NCBI RefSeq assembly: GCF_028389875.1
Contig: NC_084663.1
Span: 214,916,876 to 214,980,875, forward strand
Direction: 5' to 3'
From: Rhea pennata
Lineage: Eukaryota; Chordata; Aves; Rheiformes; Rheidae
DNA length: 64,000 bases
The translations under genes and the position numbers were made by a program. This document shows positions 50,401-62,381 of this stretch, piece after piece (within the stretch, counting starts at the first letter, position 1; each line of letters starts with the position of its first letter). The notes under the pieces are model-generated. The model made no database searches and was not told the origin of the DNA. It saw only the letters and a program-made list of their open reading frames with translations.

Positions 50401-53400
50401 ATTTAAAGGTCACAAAGGAGGTACAGAGTACTTAGCCTTTAAAATGCTTTATCTGCTGCGTATAATGGCATTGCACCCGAGGGCTAATGTTCAGTCACCA
50501 GCCTGCTGCATTCTACTGTGCATTTATGTTAGATGTGAGAATTATCTTTTTCAGGCTCCCAGAATTTGAGTAAAAAGATCAGTAGTTGCTCCATTAGACA
50601 GCTGAAGCTGTTTCCCTCATTGACCTGGATTTTCTTCGTTTATTAAGGGGAAAAAGTGGGAGGATGCAGTCCATTAGCCTGTGCGGAGTGCCAGAGGTGG
50701 AGGCGGAGGGCGTTCTGTTCCTCCAGCCCGCTCTCGGCTGTCCGCAGCTCCGACCTGTGTTCGGTAGGGTTGCTGCCTGCGCTGCATTGGGAGTGCTCCC
50801 ACTCATGCTCAGATCACCATGCTGACCTTGAGCTGCTCCAGAGCCTGTCTTTTTTTTCCTTTTCCTTTTCTTTCCTTTTTTTTTCTTTTCCTGTCCAAAA
50901 GAGCATATAGCAGTGTATTAGGGTCTCACAGAACTGGAGCAAACAGTTACCTGTCTCGAGGACCCATGCTGCTGAAATTGAGCAAAGTGTAGCAAGCAAA
51001 GTGCATGGTTTCTTAAGTGAATATTCTTGAAAAGGGGCTTGGAAGGAGCTTGTCCACGCTTGTACCAAGATGTTTAGCTCTGCCCTTGTTGATGATGATG
51101 CTGCTGAAACTGAGCAAATTCCTCGTGCTCCTTGTGTCCTCCCACACGGCACGTACAGGCCGTCTTACGTGGTGAGCTGGGTGCCGTTTCCTGCATTCAA
51201 GGATCCGTGTTTGCCTGCTCTCAGTGGTCCCTACTGCAGCTCCTCCAGTTGATATTCTTTTAGTCTCAGCAAAGGTCTGCAAGGGATGGGAGATGAGCTA
51301 CGCAGAAAGGCTTCTGAGAGCTGTGATTAAGACAATTTTCTGCAGAGAGCTAACGCTATCTCCATTAGGCTTAACCTCTGAAGAGATGATTTGATTTCCA
51401 GCACTCTTCATTCAGCAGCACTGTGGATTTATAAGCAATGCTTAAGCAGGCTCTTTTTGCACCTGGCCCAGAGCACAATGGGTAGTGATGCCGTCTTGGC
51501 ACGGCAGGTGTTTTTTCCCTAAGGAACACCAACTTGAACGCTTGTGTGATCACGAGCAAGTCCCAAGTGAGTTGTGTGTCTGGGAGCAGACCCCCAAAGT
51601 CCTGCCTCAGTTCCCTCCTCCCTGAACAGCTGTTGTGGTGCTGTACAGGCTCTTGCTTTCCCTGTCTCACAAGGTGCTTTTGAAAAGCAGGCTTTGAGGC
51701 TAAAGCGCTCTGCAAGCGTAAACCCTGCAACTGCACAAAAATCGATTAACTTGTAAACTTGTCTCACACTGAACCTACTGTTGTTTTAACACGATCAAAT
51801 TTTATGTGGATGCAAAAAACGCAAAATACTCCCGACACAAATGTCCTGTGAATGAACCGTGGCAGGCGGCGTAACAGAGCTTGGGTCAGAAGGACTCCGG
51901 CTGGCTCCTCGTGGCTCTGGAGTTGACTTTATCTGCTTTATGTAACTCCAAACGGCTGCAGTCAGCACGTAACTACATTTGGGTTTGCTTGGCTTCCACT
52001 GGCTTATTTTGAACTTGTTCTGTCATCTGAACTTGTCATGCTTAATTACTGCTTCCGTCAGGGGAGTGTTAATTATATCTTCAAGCTGTCTGACTGTTCC
52101 CTTCCTAAGAACACTACATCATCTTTCTGATCTAGGCACAGTGACCTTTAGTGAAATAGAGCATGCTTTGATGCAGGTATTTTGGACACCGCCATCGTGG
52201 ATCGGGGAAGAAACGTCCTTTCCTGTTCCAGAGATGGCACCGCCCGTCTGTGGGACTGCGGGAAGTCCGCCTGCCTGGGGGTCGTCGCTGACTGCGGCTC
52301 GCCTGTCAACGGCATTGCCGTGGGTGCTGCTGACGACTCGCTGAACCTGGGCACACCTGAAAAAGCTCCTAGTAAGAAACTTTCTCTTAAGTCAACCTTC
52401 TTCCCCCTGCCTCAGCCTCTTTAGGTTTATCACCTGGGTTCTGCAGGCAAAATCCTGAGAGCACAGCGTGCCGTTGTGTGCCCTCACACCCTCTGGGGAA
52501 GGGGACTAGGGCCACCGGAATAGAGCGCTCCAGGCCTGGGAAGGAGTTGAGCCTGTTTGAACAGTGTGAGTGATTAAGACTGAGATCTCTCTGATTACCG
52601 GCCTGCCTCGCTGCGTGTGGTGTCTCAGGGCCTGCTTTGCCCAAAGAAGAGCCTTGCTAGAAGTTCAGCAGGAGTGAGCCAAACTGGTTGACTTCGGTAC
52701 AGATTTTGATACCACCAGATCCTGCTCCTGCTGACATTTGGCGTGCAGCCACTGCTGGGAGTTAACTGTCATCCTTTTGCCAGGTGAACGAGAGATTGGG
52801 ACAGAAGGGAAAATCCTGCTGTTGGCCCGAGAAGACAAGAAGCTTCAAGGAGTGGGACTGCAGAGCAGGCAGCCGGTAAGGAGTCAGAGATGACCAGTAA
52901 TGCCTCTGAAATGCCCTGGCTGTAGGAGGGGCTGTAGACGGTATGGGTAGAGAACTGTGCGTGGTGGTGTGTTTCATCTCCTGATCATGCGGCGCGTGCC
53001 TGAGAGAGTGCACTGATACTGCTATAAAAACAGCGCCCGGGCCCCAGTCCTCGGTTTCCGTTCCTACCGCAGCAGCTCCTGTCTTTGTAAGCTGGCATTC
53101 ACATACTCGTGCAGGGCACCGGCCTGGGGAGTCGAGTCAGGTTAGAGCTCACCTAGATAAGTGAATTGGTTAGCATTAACCCAGCTCCAGTCCTCTGGTG
53201 AGCTTTGCCACGTGGCCCAAAGAAAGGGACAGAACCAGGCTGTGTTGATGGAGGAGGCTGGGGGCAGGGGAGGGCTGACCTGCCCCTCTCTGGCTGAGGT
53301 CCTGTGTTGCAGTGTTCTCCCCTGTATATATTCCCTGGAAGAGCAGAGGCTAAAACTCAGAACGACAGAGATACTCACTCCTTTTCTACTGGCTAGATTT

Positions 53401-56400
53401 GTATGTGGCGGTTGAGGAGTAAGAGTTGCTTGAGTGTTTTTAACCCAGGTACCTGTAAGGCTATTTAAGCACTGGCCAGTAGATGTCATTGTGAATGCAA
53501 GAACTGCAAGCAGCCTCTGCAGAGCTGCTGCCTTCTCAGCAGTCCTTCCCTGTAGCCTGCTCCTTGGCAGTGGGACAGGAACGCCTGACGTAAAACACTT
53601 AGCTCACGGCGGTGTTTGTGGAGAGTGAAAATTGGGTGGAAGAGGCGTGCTTGCCATGCTCGGTCAGTAAGGTGGCAAAAAACTCAGCTGGAGGAAGCTT
53701 CCAGCCTTTGTAAGGAAGACCCAGCCTGTCACGCAGACCTGGTGTCCCTCTTCTGTGGTGTCTGAAGACTAGTGTGAACTCGGTATTGCCCTGCCTGTCG
53801 CTGTGTGATGCGTCTCTCTCCGAAGGAGACCCAGGAGCACTCACTGATTGCGCTGTCAGGGCTGACTTGGCAAGACTCCTCCTGGAGCGCACTGTTCTTC
53901 TCTGCGTCCCGGCGCAGAGCCGAAGGGCTGTTAACCTGGCTGTGGGTTTGCCAATTTGTGCCATGATTCATGGAAATGACTGTACTGCCTGATTCGAAAT
54001 AAATTTTTCTCCCTTTTGCTTGGCCTCTGGTGCCTGCTTTGTCCTGATCCGTGAAATATCTAACGTTTACGTTTGTTCCTCTTTTCCCAGGTGTTTCTCT
54101 TTGTTGGATCCGATGCATTTAACTGCTGTACATTCCTCTCAAGTACCTATTTCCTAGCAGGGACTCAGGATGGGAACATATATCAGCTGGATATGAGAAA
54201 CACAAAGTGAGTGCCTGGGGCTGGGAGCATTTAAACAGTGACTTTTTTTGTTGTTGCTGGGGAAGGCAGCTGGATTAAGGGTGTTGGTACATGGTGCCTC
54301 TTCTGAGGGGTGAATACAGCCCAAATGGTGGCACTACAAGCTTTTGAGCCTCTTGCAGCCATTGCCTTCTCTTGGGGAGCACTGGGGAAAGGATACTCTT
54401 GGTGTCGATGATCTGATATGGGGTGTTCTTGTGAAGTTCTTCCTAAAGGACTGTGGGTTCTATGCCAGTTCCCAAGTTAATGAATAACTCTTCAGTTTTG
54501 ACTTATGACTAGGAGGACTGTTGGCACAGCCTTACCTCTCATATTACTCTGTTTTATTTAGTATACATTTATTTATGAAGTATGTATTAGATGTGAACAG
54601 TAGCACTCTTCCCATGAAATGCACAGCCCCTTCCTCCTCTTCACCAATATAACTTGAGTGTATTTGTAGGATCTTACCATTTCTGGTGATGGTCATTCCA
54701 GCCTGGGACTGCTGAGCTGCTGGTGAGGGCAGGAGTGGGTCTAACTTGGTTTTCAGCTGTGTCAGAGGCTAGCGCTTGAAGGTGCGCGGGATCCGAATGG
54801 TGCTTTCGGATGGGTACCAGGGAGGCTGGCATAAAGTCTGATAAACTCTTCCCTGTTGGATAAGCTTCAAGCTAATTTCTGTGTTTTGGGAGGGGTATCC
54901 CTATCTGTTAGTCTGCTTGGAGGCCCCCTGGCATTTACCTTCTAGCTAACTCTTTACTCGCCATTTTATCCTTTGGCGGCATCTGTGGGAAAACCAGTGC
55001 TGACTTCCATCTGCTCCTAGAGGACAGAAGACTGTTCACTAGCTAGTGATCAAGCTCCCGTGTCCTATATGTTCTCTTTATGCATCTTTTAACCGCAAAC
55101 TTGTGGTTCTTTTTTTCACATTAGGATGGTCCCTGACTATTAACCACAATAGTTTTCCCTTGGTTTTGCTCCTTTTTCCAGCGCTCCAATCCAGGTCATT
55201 CACAGATCCGGAGCACCAGTCCTTTCTCTGCTCCCTTACCAAGATGGATTTATTGCCAGCCAAGGTAACTCAAGTGCTCTGTTGTGGCACTAGAATTTAT
55301 ATAATTGAATCAAGTAGTTTTCTGCTCTTTGTGTGTTGCCCACTTATATGCAAGCAGTGACTGGCTGTCCAAGCAATTAGAGGACTAGACAGAGTATCTG
55401 TGGCAAGAAAAATGACATAGAAGCTGTATCACACATGGTTTTTGCCTTGCATTTTTTTTCCCTATGTTGATGCTGCCCCAAAATATGGCCTCCAGGGTGC
55501 CTCCCAACCTTTTTCCATTTCACTGGCATCCTCGCAGCAGGCTTCCCCTTTCCCAGGGGCTCCGTAGCCTCTGAACAGGCAGTTCTGATGTGCCTGTTGC
55601 TTTTCTAATGAGCCCATGGCTCATTGCATTAATCAGCCGATGTTTCTTCCTGACTCAGCAGTTCTTCTGCTTCTTTAGGTGATGGAACCTGCTTTATCGT
55701 TCAGCAAGACCTTGATTACGTCATTGATCTCACCGAAGCAGACTGTGACCCTGTGTACAGGGTAAGGAATATGGTGTTTCAACTCGGAGGACGTAGGGAA
55801 GGGTGATGCCACGTAGCAGGCAGCTGCCTTTATTTGGCAGCCCACACAACTGGCTCACTCACACAATTGACTTTTAAGCTTATTTTCTCCAGCTGAATAA
55901 TCTTAATATTTTGCATAAACAAATCCTGTCAGCATCTCTCTGCGGTATGCTAGCGTAATCTGCATCGTGCAGGGGTGAAACTGAAGCAGCAGAGTAACTT
56001 GATTGGAGGCGTAGATCTGGCAGAGCCGTGCTTCCTGCCTCTCTAAAAAGACCAGAATTAATCCGTGCTTAGAAGATCATCTGGGTAAAAATGGCAGTCA
56101 GCTTCTGTCTTTTACTTTCTAGAGACTTGAGACTAGAAAATACTTTTGCTGTTCTGTTTCCAGAAACTGCTGAGCGCGGATCTGGGGGAAAGACCCGGGT
56201 TCCCTGGGCCCTGAACCACTATGGACGACTAGCTCTTGCTTTTAACTAGTTCCACAATGAACTTCTCTCTCTTAGCCAATACATACCCCTCAAGTAACAC
56301 TCAGTTAAGACTTTGCATGTCTTCTCCAGACACGGAGGCTTTCCTTAGAGAAACTGCAACGGTATTTACTTCCTCCTCCTCTCCCAGTAACGGTCACAGG

Positions 56401-56525
56401 AGAGGAGGGAGCACGCTGAAATGCTGTTTTCATTTTTCCCCCTTTAGGTGGCTTCCTGGGAGAAGCAGATTTACACGTGCTGCAGAGATGGGATGGTGAG
56501 GAGATACCAGCTTTCTGACCTTTAA
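43661..56525 (+). CDS. PAAF1: PAAF1, proteasomal ATPase-associated factor 1 (WD40 protein)
   Basis: Twelve coding exons give 392 residues, the human length: 43,661-43,707; 43,800-43,840; 44,598-44,701; 45,190-45,279; 49,451-49,549; 50,270-50,420; 52,177-52,371; 52,784-52,875; 54,091-54,206; 55,182-55,264; 55,679-55,761; 56,448-56,525. All introns are GT-AG. It starts MAATLRIQSDWSRALR (human MAAPLRIQSDWAQALR) and ends RRYQLSDL. WD40 strands are visible as STDGTMKIWQ (about 111-120), SGGMDAQLKIWS, SRDGTARLWDCG, AGTQDGNIYQLD and CCRDGMVRRYQL. PAAF1, the counterpart of yeast Rpn14, binds the Rpt ATPases of the 19S particle, chaperones base assembly and restrains 26S formation. Intron 2 is mostly minisatellite. 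Intron 4 (45,280-49,450) holds a 31-base A run (about 47,467-47,497) but no recognised gene or transposon; the other introns look unremarkable. Confidence 0.98.
43875..44450 (+). repeat. 42-bp G-rich minisatellite in PAAF1 intron 2
   Basis: About 13 copies of a unit containing GAGCCCTGGGGAGGTGTGGG and GGGGACCTTGGGGG. The period is 42 bp in the regular part (CCCTGGGG at 44,011, 44,053, 44,095, 44,137), with small length changes in the G runs elsewhere. The plus, sense strand is almost purely G and T/A between short C blocks, with four or more G runs per unit, so G-quadruplexes are likely. Confidence 0.93.
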
Positions 56526-56883
56526 AGGTCTGGATCTGCTGAACAACCAAGAGAAGTGTTGAAATAACTCTTCCACCCTTATTTTTCTGTACAGCATATT
56601 TGAGATATGTATATAGACATGTCAGAGCTTGTCGTGATGACCAGGCTGTATATAAAGCTTGTGGTGAGGGGTGATATTTCTTATAACAACATAATTCAGA
56701 GTTCTTTCTTTTCTCCTTTGGTAAGTGGCTCCAAGGTGTTAGAGAGCATCTTGCGCTATCTGCTGTATGATTACAGGTTGCTTTCTTTTCTACTGACCTG
56801 TATGTAACTTCTCTTTCTAGGAACAAAACAATTGACCTAAGGGTGGGGGGAGCTGAAGGTAACTGTACAGCAGTATTGACTGA

Positions 56884-56889
56884 AATAAA
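56884..56889 (+). terminator. PAAF1: PAAF1 polyadenylation signal
   Basis: AATAAA about 360 bp after the PAAF1 stop, in GAAATAAAATGATCGC. No earlier AATAAA was noticed after the stop codon. Confidence 0.8.
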
Positions 56890-57229
56890 ATGATCGCTTT
56901 GATAACACCTTTGGGGAGAAATGTGTGCCTTCTCAAGAAAAGCATGTTTTATGCTTAAAAAAACCCCAAAGCGCACACAAACGAGGCACGGGTCGTTCGC
57001 GCTGCTGCGCGAGCAGTGCGGGCGCAGCCACGCGCGGCCTCAGCAGGGGCCGTGCGGCGGCCGGATCCCTCGGGGACCCGCACTGAGCTCGAGCCTGCTT
57101 TGCTCGCTGGGATTAACCGACTTTTGGGGAGCGTCTGTGTGTGGGGGGGGCTTTTTTGGCTCTGTTGTTAACTGCCTTTCCCCCTCCGGCCTTGCTAACT
57201 TCGCTGTCCCGCGGCCCTGTTTTTTTTCG

Positions 57230-57433
57230 GGAGCAAAATGGCGCCCTCTCCCTTCGCCCGTCGCAGCCGGAAGTGCGGGCAGCGAACTACGACTCCCGCC
57301 GTGCCTCGCGCGGCGGCGACCGGAAGTAGGGCGCGCGGCTCCCGGCACGCCCCGCGCGGGCGCCCGTAGCAACGAGCGCCCGTAGCAACGAGCGCCCGTA
57401 GCAACGGGCCCGGCGCAGGCCGCGGGGGCCGCC
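57230..57433 (+). promoter_or_regulatory. DNAJB13: DNAJB13 promoter: ETS, ZNF143-type and triplicated X-box-like sites
   Basis: Between PAAF1 and DNAJB13 the DNA becomes CpG-rich. In order: AAAATGGCGCC (about 57,235, YY1/E2F-like), CCGGAAGTG (about 57,267), ACTACGACTCCCGCCGTGCC (57,286-57,305, close to the ZNF143/THAP11 motif ACTACAATTCCCAGCATGCC), ACCGGAAGTAG (about 57,319), then three 16-bp tandem units CGCCCGTAGCAACGAG from 57,361 to about 57,406. Each unit has AGCAAC, the conserved half of the RFX X-box; units 2 and 3 read AGCGCC-CGT-AGCAAC, 11 of 12 defined positions of RYYRYY-N3-RRNRAC. DNAJB13 is an axonemal gene, and RFX control would fit. Confidence 0.65.
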
Positions 57434-60400
57434 ATGGGGCAGGACTACTACGCCGTGCTGGAGCTCGGCCGCGGCGCCACGGACGCCGACATCAAGGAGG
57501 CGTGAGGGGCGCGGGCGTAGCGCGGAGGGGCTGCCAGGCCTCCCGGGACGGGGCAGCGCCGGGCCGGGGGGGGGGTGTTGGTGGGCCCGGGGCGGCCGGG
57601 CCCGGTGTCCCGCCGGGCTGGGGGGGGGGGGAGGAGGGCGGCTCGGGGGGCTCGGGGCCCCTTGCGGGCTGCCCGTGGGGCTGCGCTCACGGCCCGTCCC
57701 CGCTGCAGCTATCGGAGGCTGGCCTTGCGGAACCACCCGCTGAAACGCAAGGAGCCCTGGGCGCCCGAGCGGTTCAGGCAGCTGGCGGAGGCCTACGACG
57801 TGCTCAGCGACCGTAAGCGGGGGGACGGGGGACGGGGACGGGAGGTGGGATGGGGACGACGCCTGCCGCTCTCCCAGCGCACGTCGCGGCCCCCAGCTCG
57901 AGAGCGCTGCGCTCCTGCTGGAGGCACAGCCGGCTCCCGAGGTGGCGAGCGGAGTTTCTTCCCGCCGTCGCGGGCTGGGGCTCTCCCCGTGGCTGCGTCC
58001 GATGCCTCTCTCGTTCCCTAGCCGAGAAGAAAGGCGTCTACGACAAGTTTGGAGAAGAGGGTCTCAAAGGTGGGATCCCCCTGGAGTTTGGCACTGAGAA
58101 CTCCTGGACTGTCGGCTACGTGTTTCACGACAACCCCTACAAAGTCTTCAAGGAGTTCTTCGGTGGGGACAACCCCTTCGCGGGTAGGTGGAGGCCCTGC
58201 CAGCTGTCCCGGGGTGCTAAATGCGGAATGAGCTCCGCTTCCGGCCCCTGAAATTCCAGTGTTTCCTCTGGAATTTGCCTTGCTCAGAGGTAGCAGCCCT
58301 CTCCGCAGCCGGAGACGAGGGGCTGCCTTTCCAGGGGGGCTTTAGCAGCGTCCCAGGGGGCTGTCGCTGCCCTTCTGCTTCTCCGGAGCCCAACGGATGC
58401 GGTACCTGCTGGCGGGATCCGGACTAACGACACGCTGAGGCTGCTTCATGGTTTCCCTTCTAGTCTAGCCAATGCGACCGCGCATCCCGCTCAAACAGTA
58501 GTGGGGGCATCCCGGGAGCTCCCAGACCGGCTGCAAACAGTCCCGGGGGAATGGCAAAGGCTGATGGTTCTGTGCCCTGTTATTCCCTGTTCTGTGGCGA
58601 TTTTCTATTTGATCCTGGATGCGTTTGCATCTTTGGGCCCCGATTTCTCTCTGGGATTGCTGGTCCCCGGTGCCCAGCAGGGCTTGGAGGTGAATTCCTC
58701 GCTTCCCCTAGGCCTTGGCTGGGCGAGAGGCCTGCGGTGGCAGATGTGGTTCGAGCTGCTCAGCTTCAACAGCGAGGAGGCTCCAAGGGGCCACCGACCT
58801 CCGATCCCGGCGAGGTGCCCGGGGACAGGAGAGGGGGGCTCGTGCCGATGCTGGGGCTGGAATGCCGAGTCACCGGCCCTGCGCTGCCCTCGCGCCTCGC
58901 TCTCCTCCGCCTTTGCTTGCTCGTGCAGAGTTCTTCGCCGAGGATGGCTCGGAGCCGAACATGGCCTTCGGAGGGCTGCGAGGACGAGGCGTGAGGAAGC
59001 AAGACCCCCCGATCGAGCGGGACCTCTACCTCTCGCTCGAAGACCTGTTCTACGGCTGCACCAAGAAGATCAAGATCTCCCGTCGGGTAGGGGCAGCGCT
59101 GGCGAAGGGGGGGCTGCCCCCGGCAGGACAGGGCTCCCCTCTCGGCGCGGGACGTTTCAGCGGCGCAGCCTGAGCCTTTCTGGCGGATCCCCTTTTGGGG
59201 GGGGGGTCTCAGCAGGCCGCGAGGCTCTTTGTGCAGGCCAGGACGTGAACCAAACCTGGCCTGGACGCAGGCAGGATCCCAGTCACAGGGATTTCAGCAA
59301 GGATCTGACGTGAAAGCTTGTAGGAAGGGCTCGCTCCCCTCCAGCTCTGCCTTGAGTTGGGGGTGGCAGGGCCAGGGGGGGGGGACACGCAACAGGCTGG
59401 GGGTCAGCCCGGGGCGCCTGTCCCTGTGCGCGGGGCCGTGGCCAGCCCCACGAGGCTGTGATCCAGCCTGGGAGCTGAGCGCCGCTGCGAACGGAGCCGA
59501 CGCTGCTCCGACGGCAGGGGTTTCCTCTGCCCGCAGACCTTGTCCCTGCCTCTTCCCGAGCAGTGTCGCTCCGCAGGCTGCCGCTGCATCGCCCCTGCCG
59601 GGACCAGCTCCCCTAGCCCCCGTGCTCATCCCCCCAGGTGATGAATGAAGATGGCCAGACGACCACCATCAGAGATAAAATACTGACGATCGACGTGCAG
59701 CCGGGCTGGAAGCAGGGCACCAGGATCACCTTTGAGAGGGAAGGAGACCAGGTGAGGCCGGCGGCGTCCAGGCCCGCGCCGCGTTGCGCTGGCTTTCAGA
59801 GCCCCGGGAGCCCACGGCCCGGGGACGGCCTGGGGAGCGCTCAGAAACCCGCGGGAATCGCTCTTCCTGCCTAGCTTTCCCTTGCGATGAGTACCAGCGT
59901 TTGGCAGGGGTGGTGTTCTGCCTCTCCTCATCTTTGCAAAACACAGGCTGCTCTCCCTTGCCCTAGCAGGGGACTTTCTTAAAAAAGCTTTTTCGCTTTT
60001 AATGGGAAATGCAAGAAGTGTGGCAGTGGGCGAGGGAGGGAAGGGGGTTGGAAGTTAATCTTGGGCAAAAGGAAGCTTTTTCTCCTAAGAATTCAGTAGA
60101 CGTTTGTATTAAATATGAGCAAAGAAAAAGCCTTCAGAAACAACCTGCATAACAGTGCTCTTCCTGCTTTGCTTGCTGAGATTTCATGCTATGGTACTTG
60201 TCATAGTGGATCCCTCCCCGTTCCCAGCCACTCCCAGAGTCTCTGTGACAAATGGGAAATGTGAGACCCTAGTTTTTACTGTAAAAATCATTAGGTGGGA
60301 TTTTTCCTTTAAGGAAGAAAATACTTCTCCTCTCTCCCCAGCCAGCTGGAAGCAGCAACACAAGGGCATTCATCCCTGTCACCTTTCCCCATATGAAAGT

Positions 60401-61361
60401 GTTTGTGTTACACTGAACCGTTTCCAGGTATCCCTTTTCCTTGACTTTTTAGGGCCCAAACATCATTCCAGCCGATATCACCTTTGTCGTCCGAGAGAAA
60501 CTCCACCCCAGGTTTAAAAGAGCAGACGACAACCTCATTTACGTAGCCACCATCCCCCTGGGAAAGGTAAAGATCTTCTCAGGGCCTGGCCCAGGTCCCT
60601 GCTGGACAAAGAGAAGCGATTGAGCCGGACCCAGAACTTCAGTTCTGCTTCGTCAGGCGGCCGCGAAACGCACGGAGCGGGGAGGAGACCCCCGGGCTTT
60701 AGGGCTCCAGCTAGGCCACGGGGTGGCTGGATTTATTCACGGCACAGCTGTGCGTGTGCAGGGAGACTGAGAGCAGCTGCTAGGTGCTTGGAGGAGCCTT
60801 CACTTGCGCGGGAGGCTGTGAAGGGCCAGGTGTCCTTCCTGGCCGCCCGCTTCGCTCACACAAGCAGTGGCTAAAAGGGCTCCCGGGGAGGGCGAAAAGG
60901 CAGCTCGGGGCTTCGCTCCGCGTCTTGCAGGCGCTGATCGGCTGCACGGTGGACGTGAAGACGCTGGACGGGAGGCTGCTCAACATCCCCATCAACGACA
61001 TTGTGGAGTAAGCGTTGCCCTGAAAAACACCCTGCAGAGCGGGCGTGAGGCTCGGCACGGTGCGGGGCCAGCCCGGACGTTGCGCACGTCCGGCCTCGAT
61101 GCTCTAGAGCCAGAGGCATGTGACCCCCCCAAATCACCACCCCACATTCGGCTCTCGGGGCCGGGAACGTCTCACTGCCCCTCTCAGACCCTTCCTTTGC
61201 TTCACAGCCCCAGGTACTGCAAGGTTGTGCCAGGGGAGGGCATGCCGCTGTTCCAGGACCCCGCGCGCAAGGGCGATCTCATCATGTACTTCGATATTTC
61301 CTTTCCCAAGCAGCTCACGCCTGACAAGAAGAAGCTCTTGAGGAAGGCGCTCCTGTGCTAG
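57434..61361 (+). CDS. DNAJB13: DNAJB13, axonemal HSP40 co-chaperone with HPL in place of HPD
   Basis: Eight coding exons give 316 residues, identical in length to human: 57,434-57,501; 57,709-57,812; 58,022-58,183; 58,929-59,086; 59,638-59,751; 60,453-60,566; 60,931-61,007; 61,208-61,361. All introns are GT-AG. The N-terminal J domain (MGQDYYAVL to about residue 70) has [17 protein letters not shown]: the HPD tripeptide that stimulates Hsp70 ATPase is HPL (32-34), as I recall for human. The following [16 protein letters not shown] and FFGGDNPF are typical of the family, and [20 protein letters not shown] opens the C-terminal substrate-binding domains, which end [16 protein letters not shown]13 is a radial-spoke protein of cilia and sperm flagella; human mutations cause primary ciliary dyskinesia and infertility. 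It lies 0.5 kb after PAAF1, in the same orientation, with its own promoter. Confidence 0.98.
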
Positions 61362-61400
61362 GGGGAGGAGAGGAGAGGATCCCTCCACGCTCCTCCAAGC

Positions 61401-61406
61401 AATAAA
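61401..61406 (+). terminator. DNAJB13: DNAJB13 polyadenylation signal
   Basis: AATAAA 40 bp after the stop codon, followed by GCTCTGTTCCCTGTGC. The 3' UTR is very short. Confidence 0.85.
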
Positions 61407-61429
61407 GCTCTGTTCCCTGTGCAAAGACT

Positions 61430-62381
61430 AGAGATTTTTCCAGATTTCCTGCAGCCTACAGACGCAGAGCACCTTGGAGATGGTGTTTTTCCACCAGCCA
61501 GGCTCCACTCCACTTTGCTTTCTGGCCTCTGCCCAGTAGCTTCCCCGCTTTACCCCCAGCAGCAGCCGCGCTGCAGCGATGCCTGACGGCCCCCCCCAAG
61601 GTGAGCAGCACCGAGCACAACTCCCCACGTGGCTCAAACCTCCCGGGGTGCTGCAGGGACCTGCACCAGCCTCAGGACTCGCTGGGATGAGCTGGTCCCT
61701 GTCCTCCAGCTTAGATGGAGGCTCCCAGAGCCCTGAAAAAAATGTTCCGAGGGAGCTGGAGGGCCCAGTTCTCCTCCTCCCAGTCCGGCCAGCTCCTGGC
61801 TGGGAAGACAGCGCTCACAAATGCTCTTCTGCAGCAGGCAGGCCAAGGTGGGTCAAACTTTGGTTTTACTCAAAGAGGTGCACGAGGCAAGTTAATCATC
61901 GCTCCACCAAAGCTGCCCTGAGCTGGTGAGGGTCTTTGGAGTTTTTTTTTTTTTCCAAAAAAAAAAAAAAGAGGACTCATATTCTGAAAAGCTGCTTCCT
62001 TCTCTGCTGCCGAAGGCTCTACCGTCCTCACACCCCAACACTACGTGCAGGTGGCTCCTGGGCCTGCTCTGGCCTCCTGGTCTGGGACCACGTCTCCAGG
62101 CGCTGGCTGCCAGCTCAGCACCTGGGATGGGGCTGGAAGCCCCCCAGGGCCAACGTGGACCCAGCGAACCAGCAGGGTTTGGGAAAGACCAGAAGCATTT
62201 GAAAAAAGAAAACGGAAGGCGCGCAATTTACTTAAAGCCTCACTGCGGCCACGGCAAGGCCGGAGGCTTTCCGCGTCCTCGTGCCGGGGGCGCCCGTCTC
62301 CTCCGCCCCGCGGCGAGACTCCCTCCGGCGCCGGCGAGCAAGGAGGCGCGGCGGCGGCGCGGCAGGAGCTCCGCGGCGGGC
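61430..62381. other. DNAJB13-UCP2 convergent intergenic and UCP2 3' UTR
   Basis: No gene is recognised. At 61,942-61,970 a T13-CC-A14 run forms a near-perfect inverted homopolymer pair. A minus-strand AGTAAA (62,227-62,232), a variant polyadenylation signal 150 bp beyond the UCP2 stop, is the only candidate end signal seen for that gene. Near the UCP2 stop the DNA becomes very GC-rich. Confidence 0.5.
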
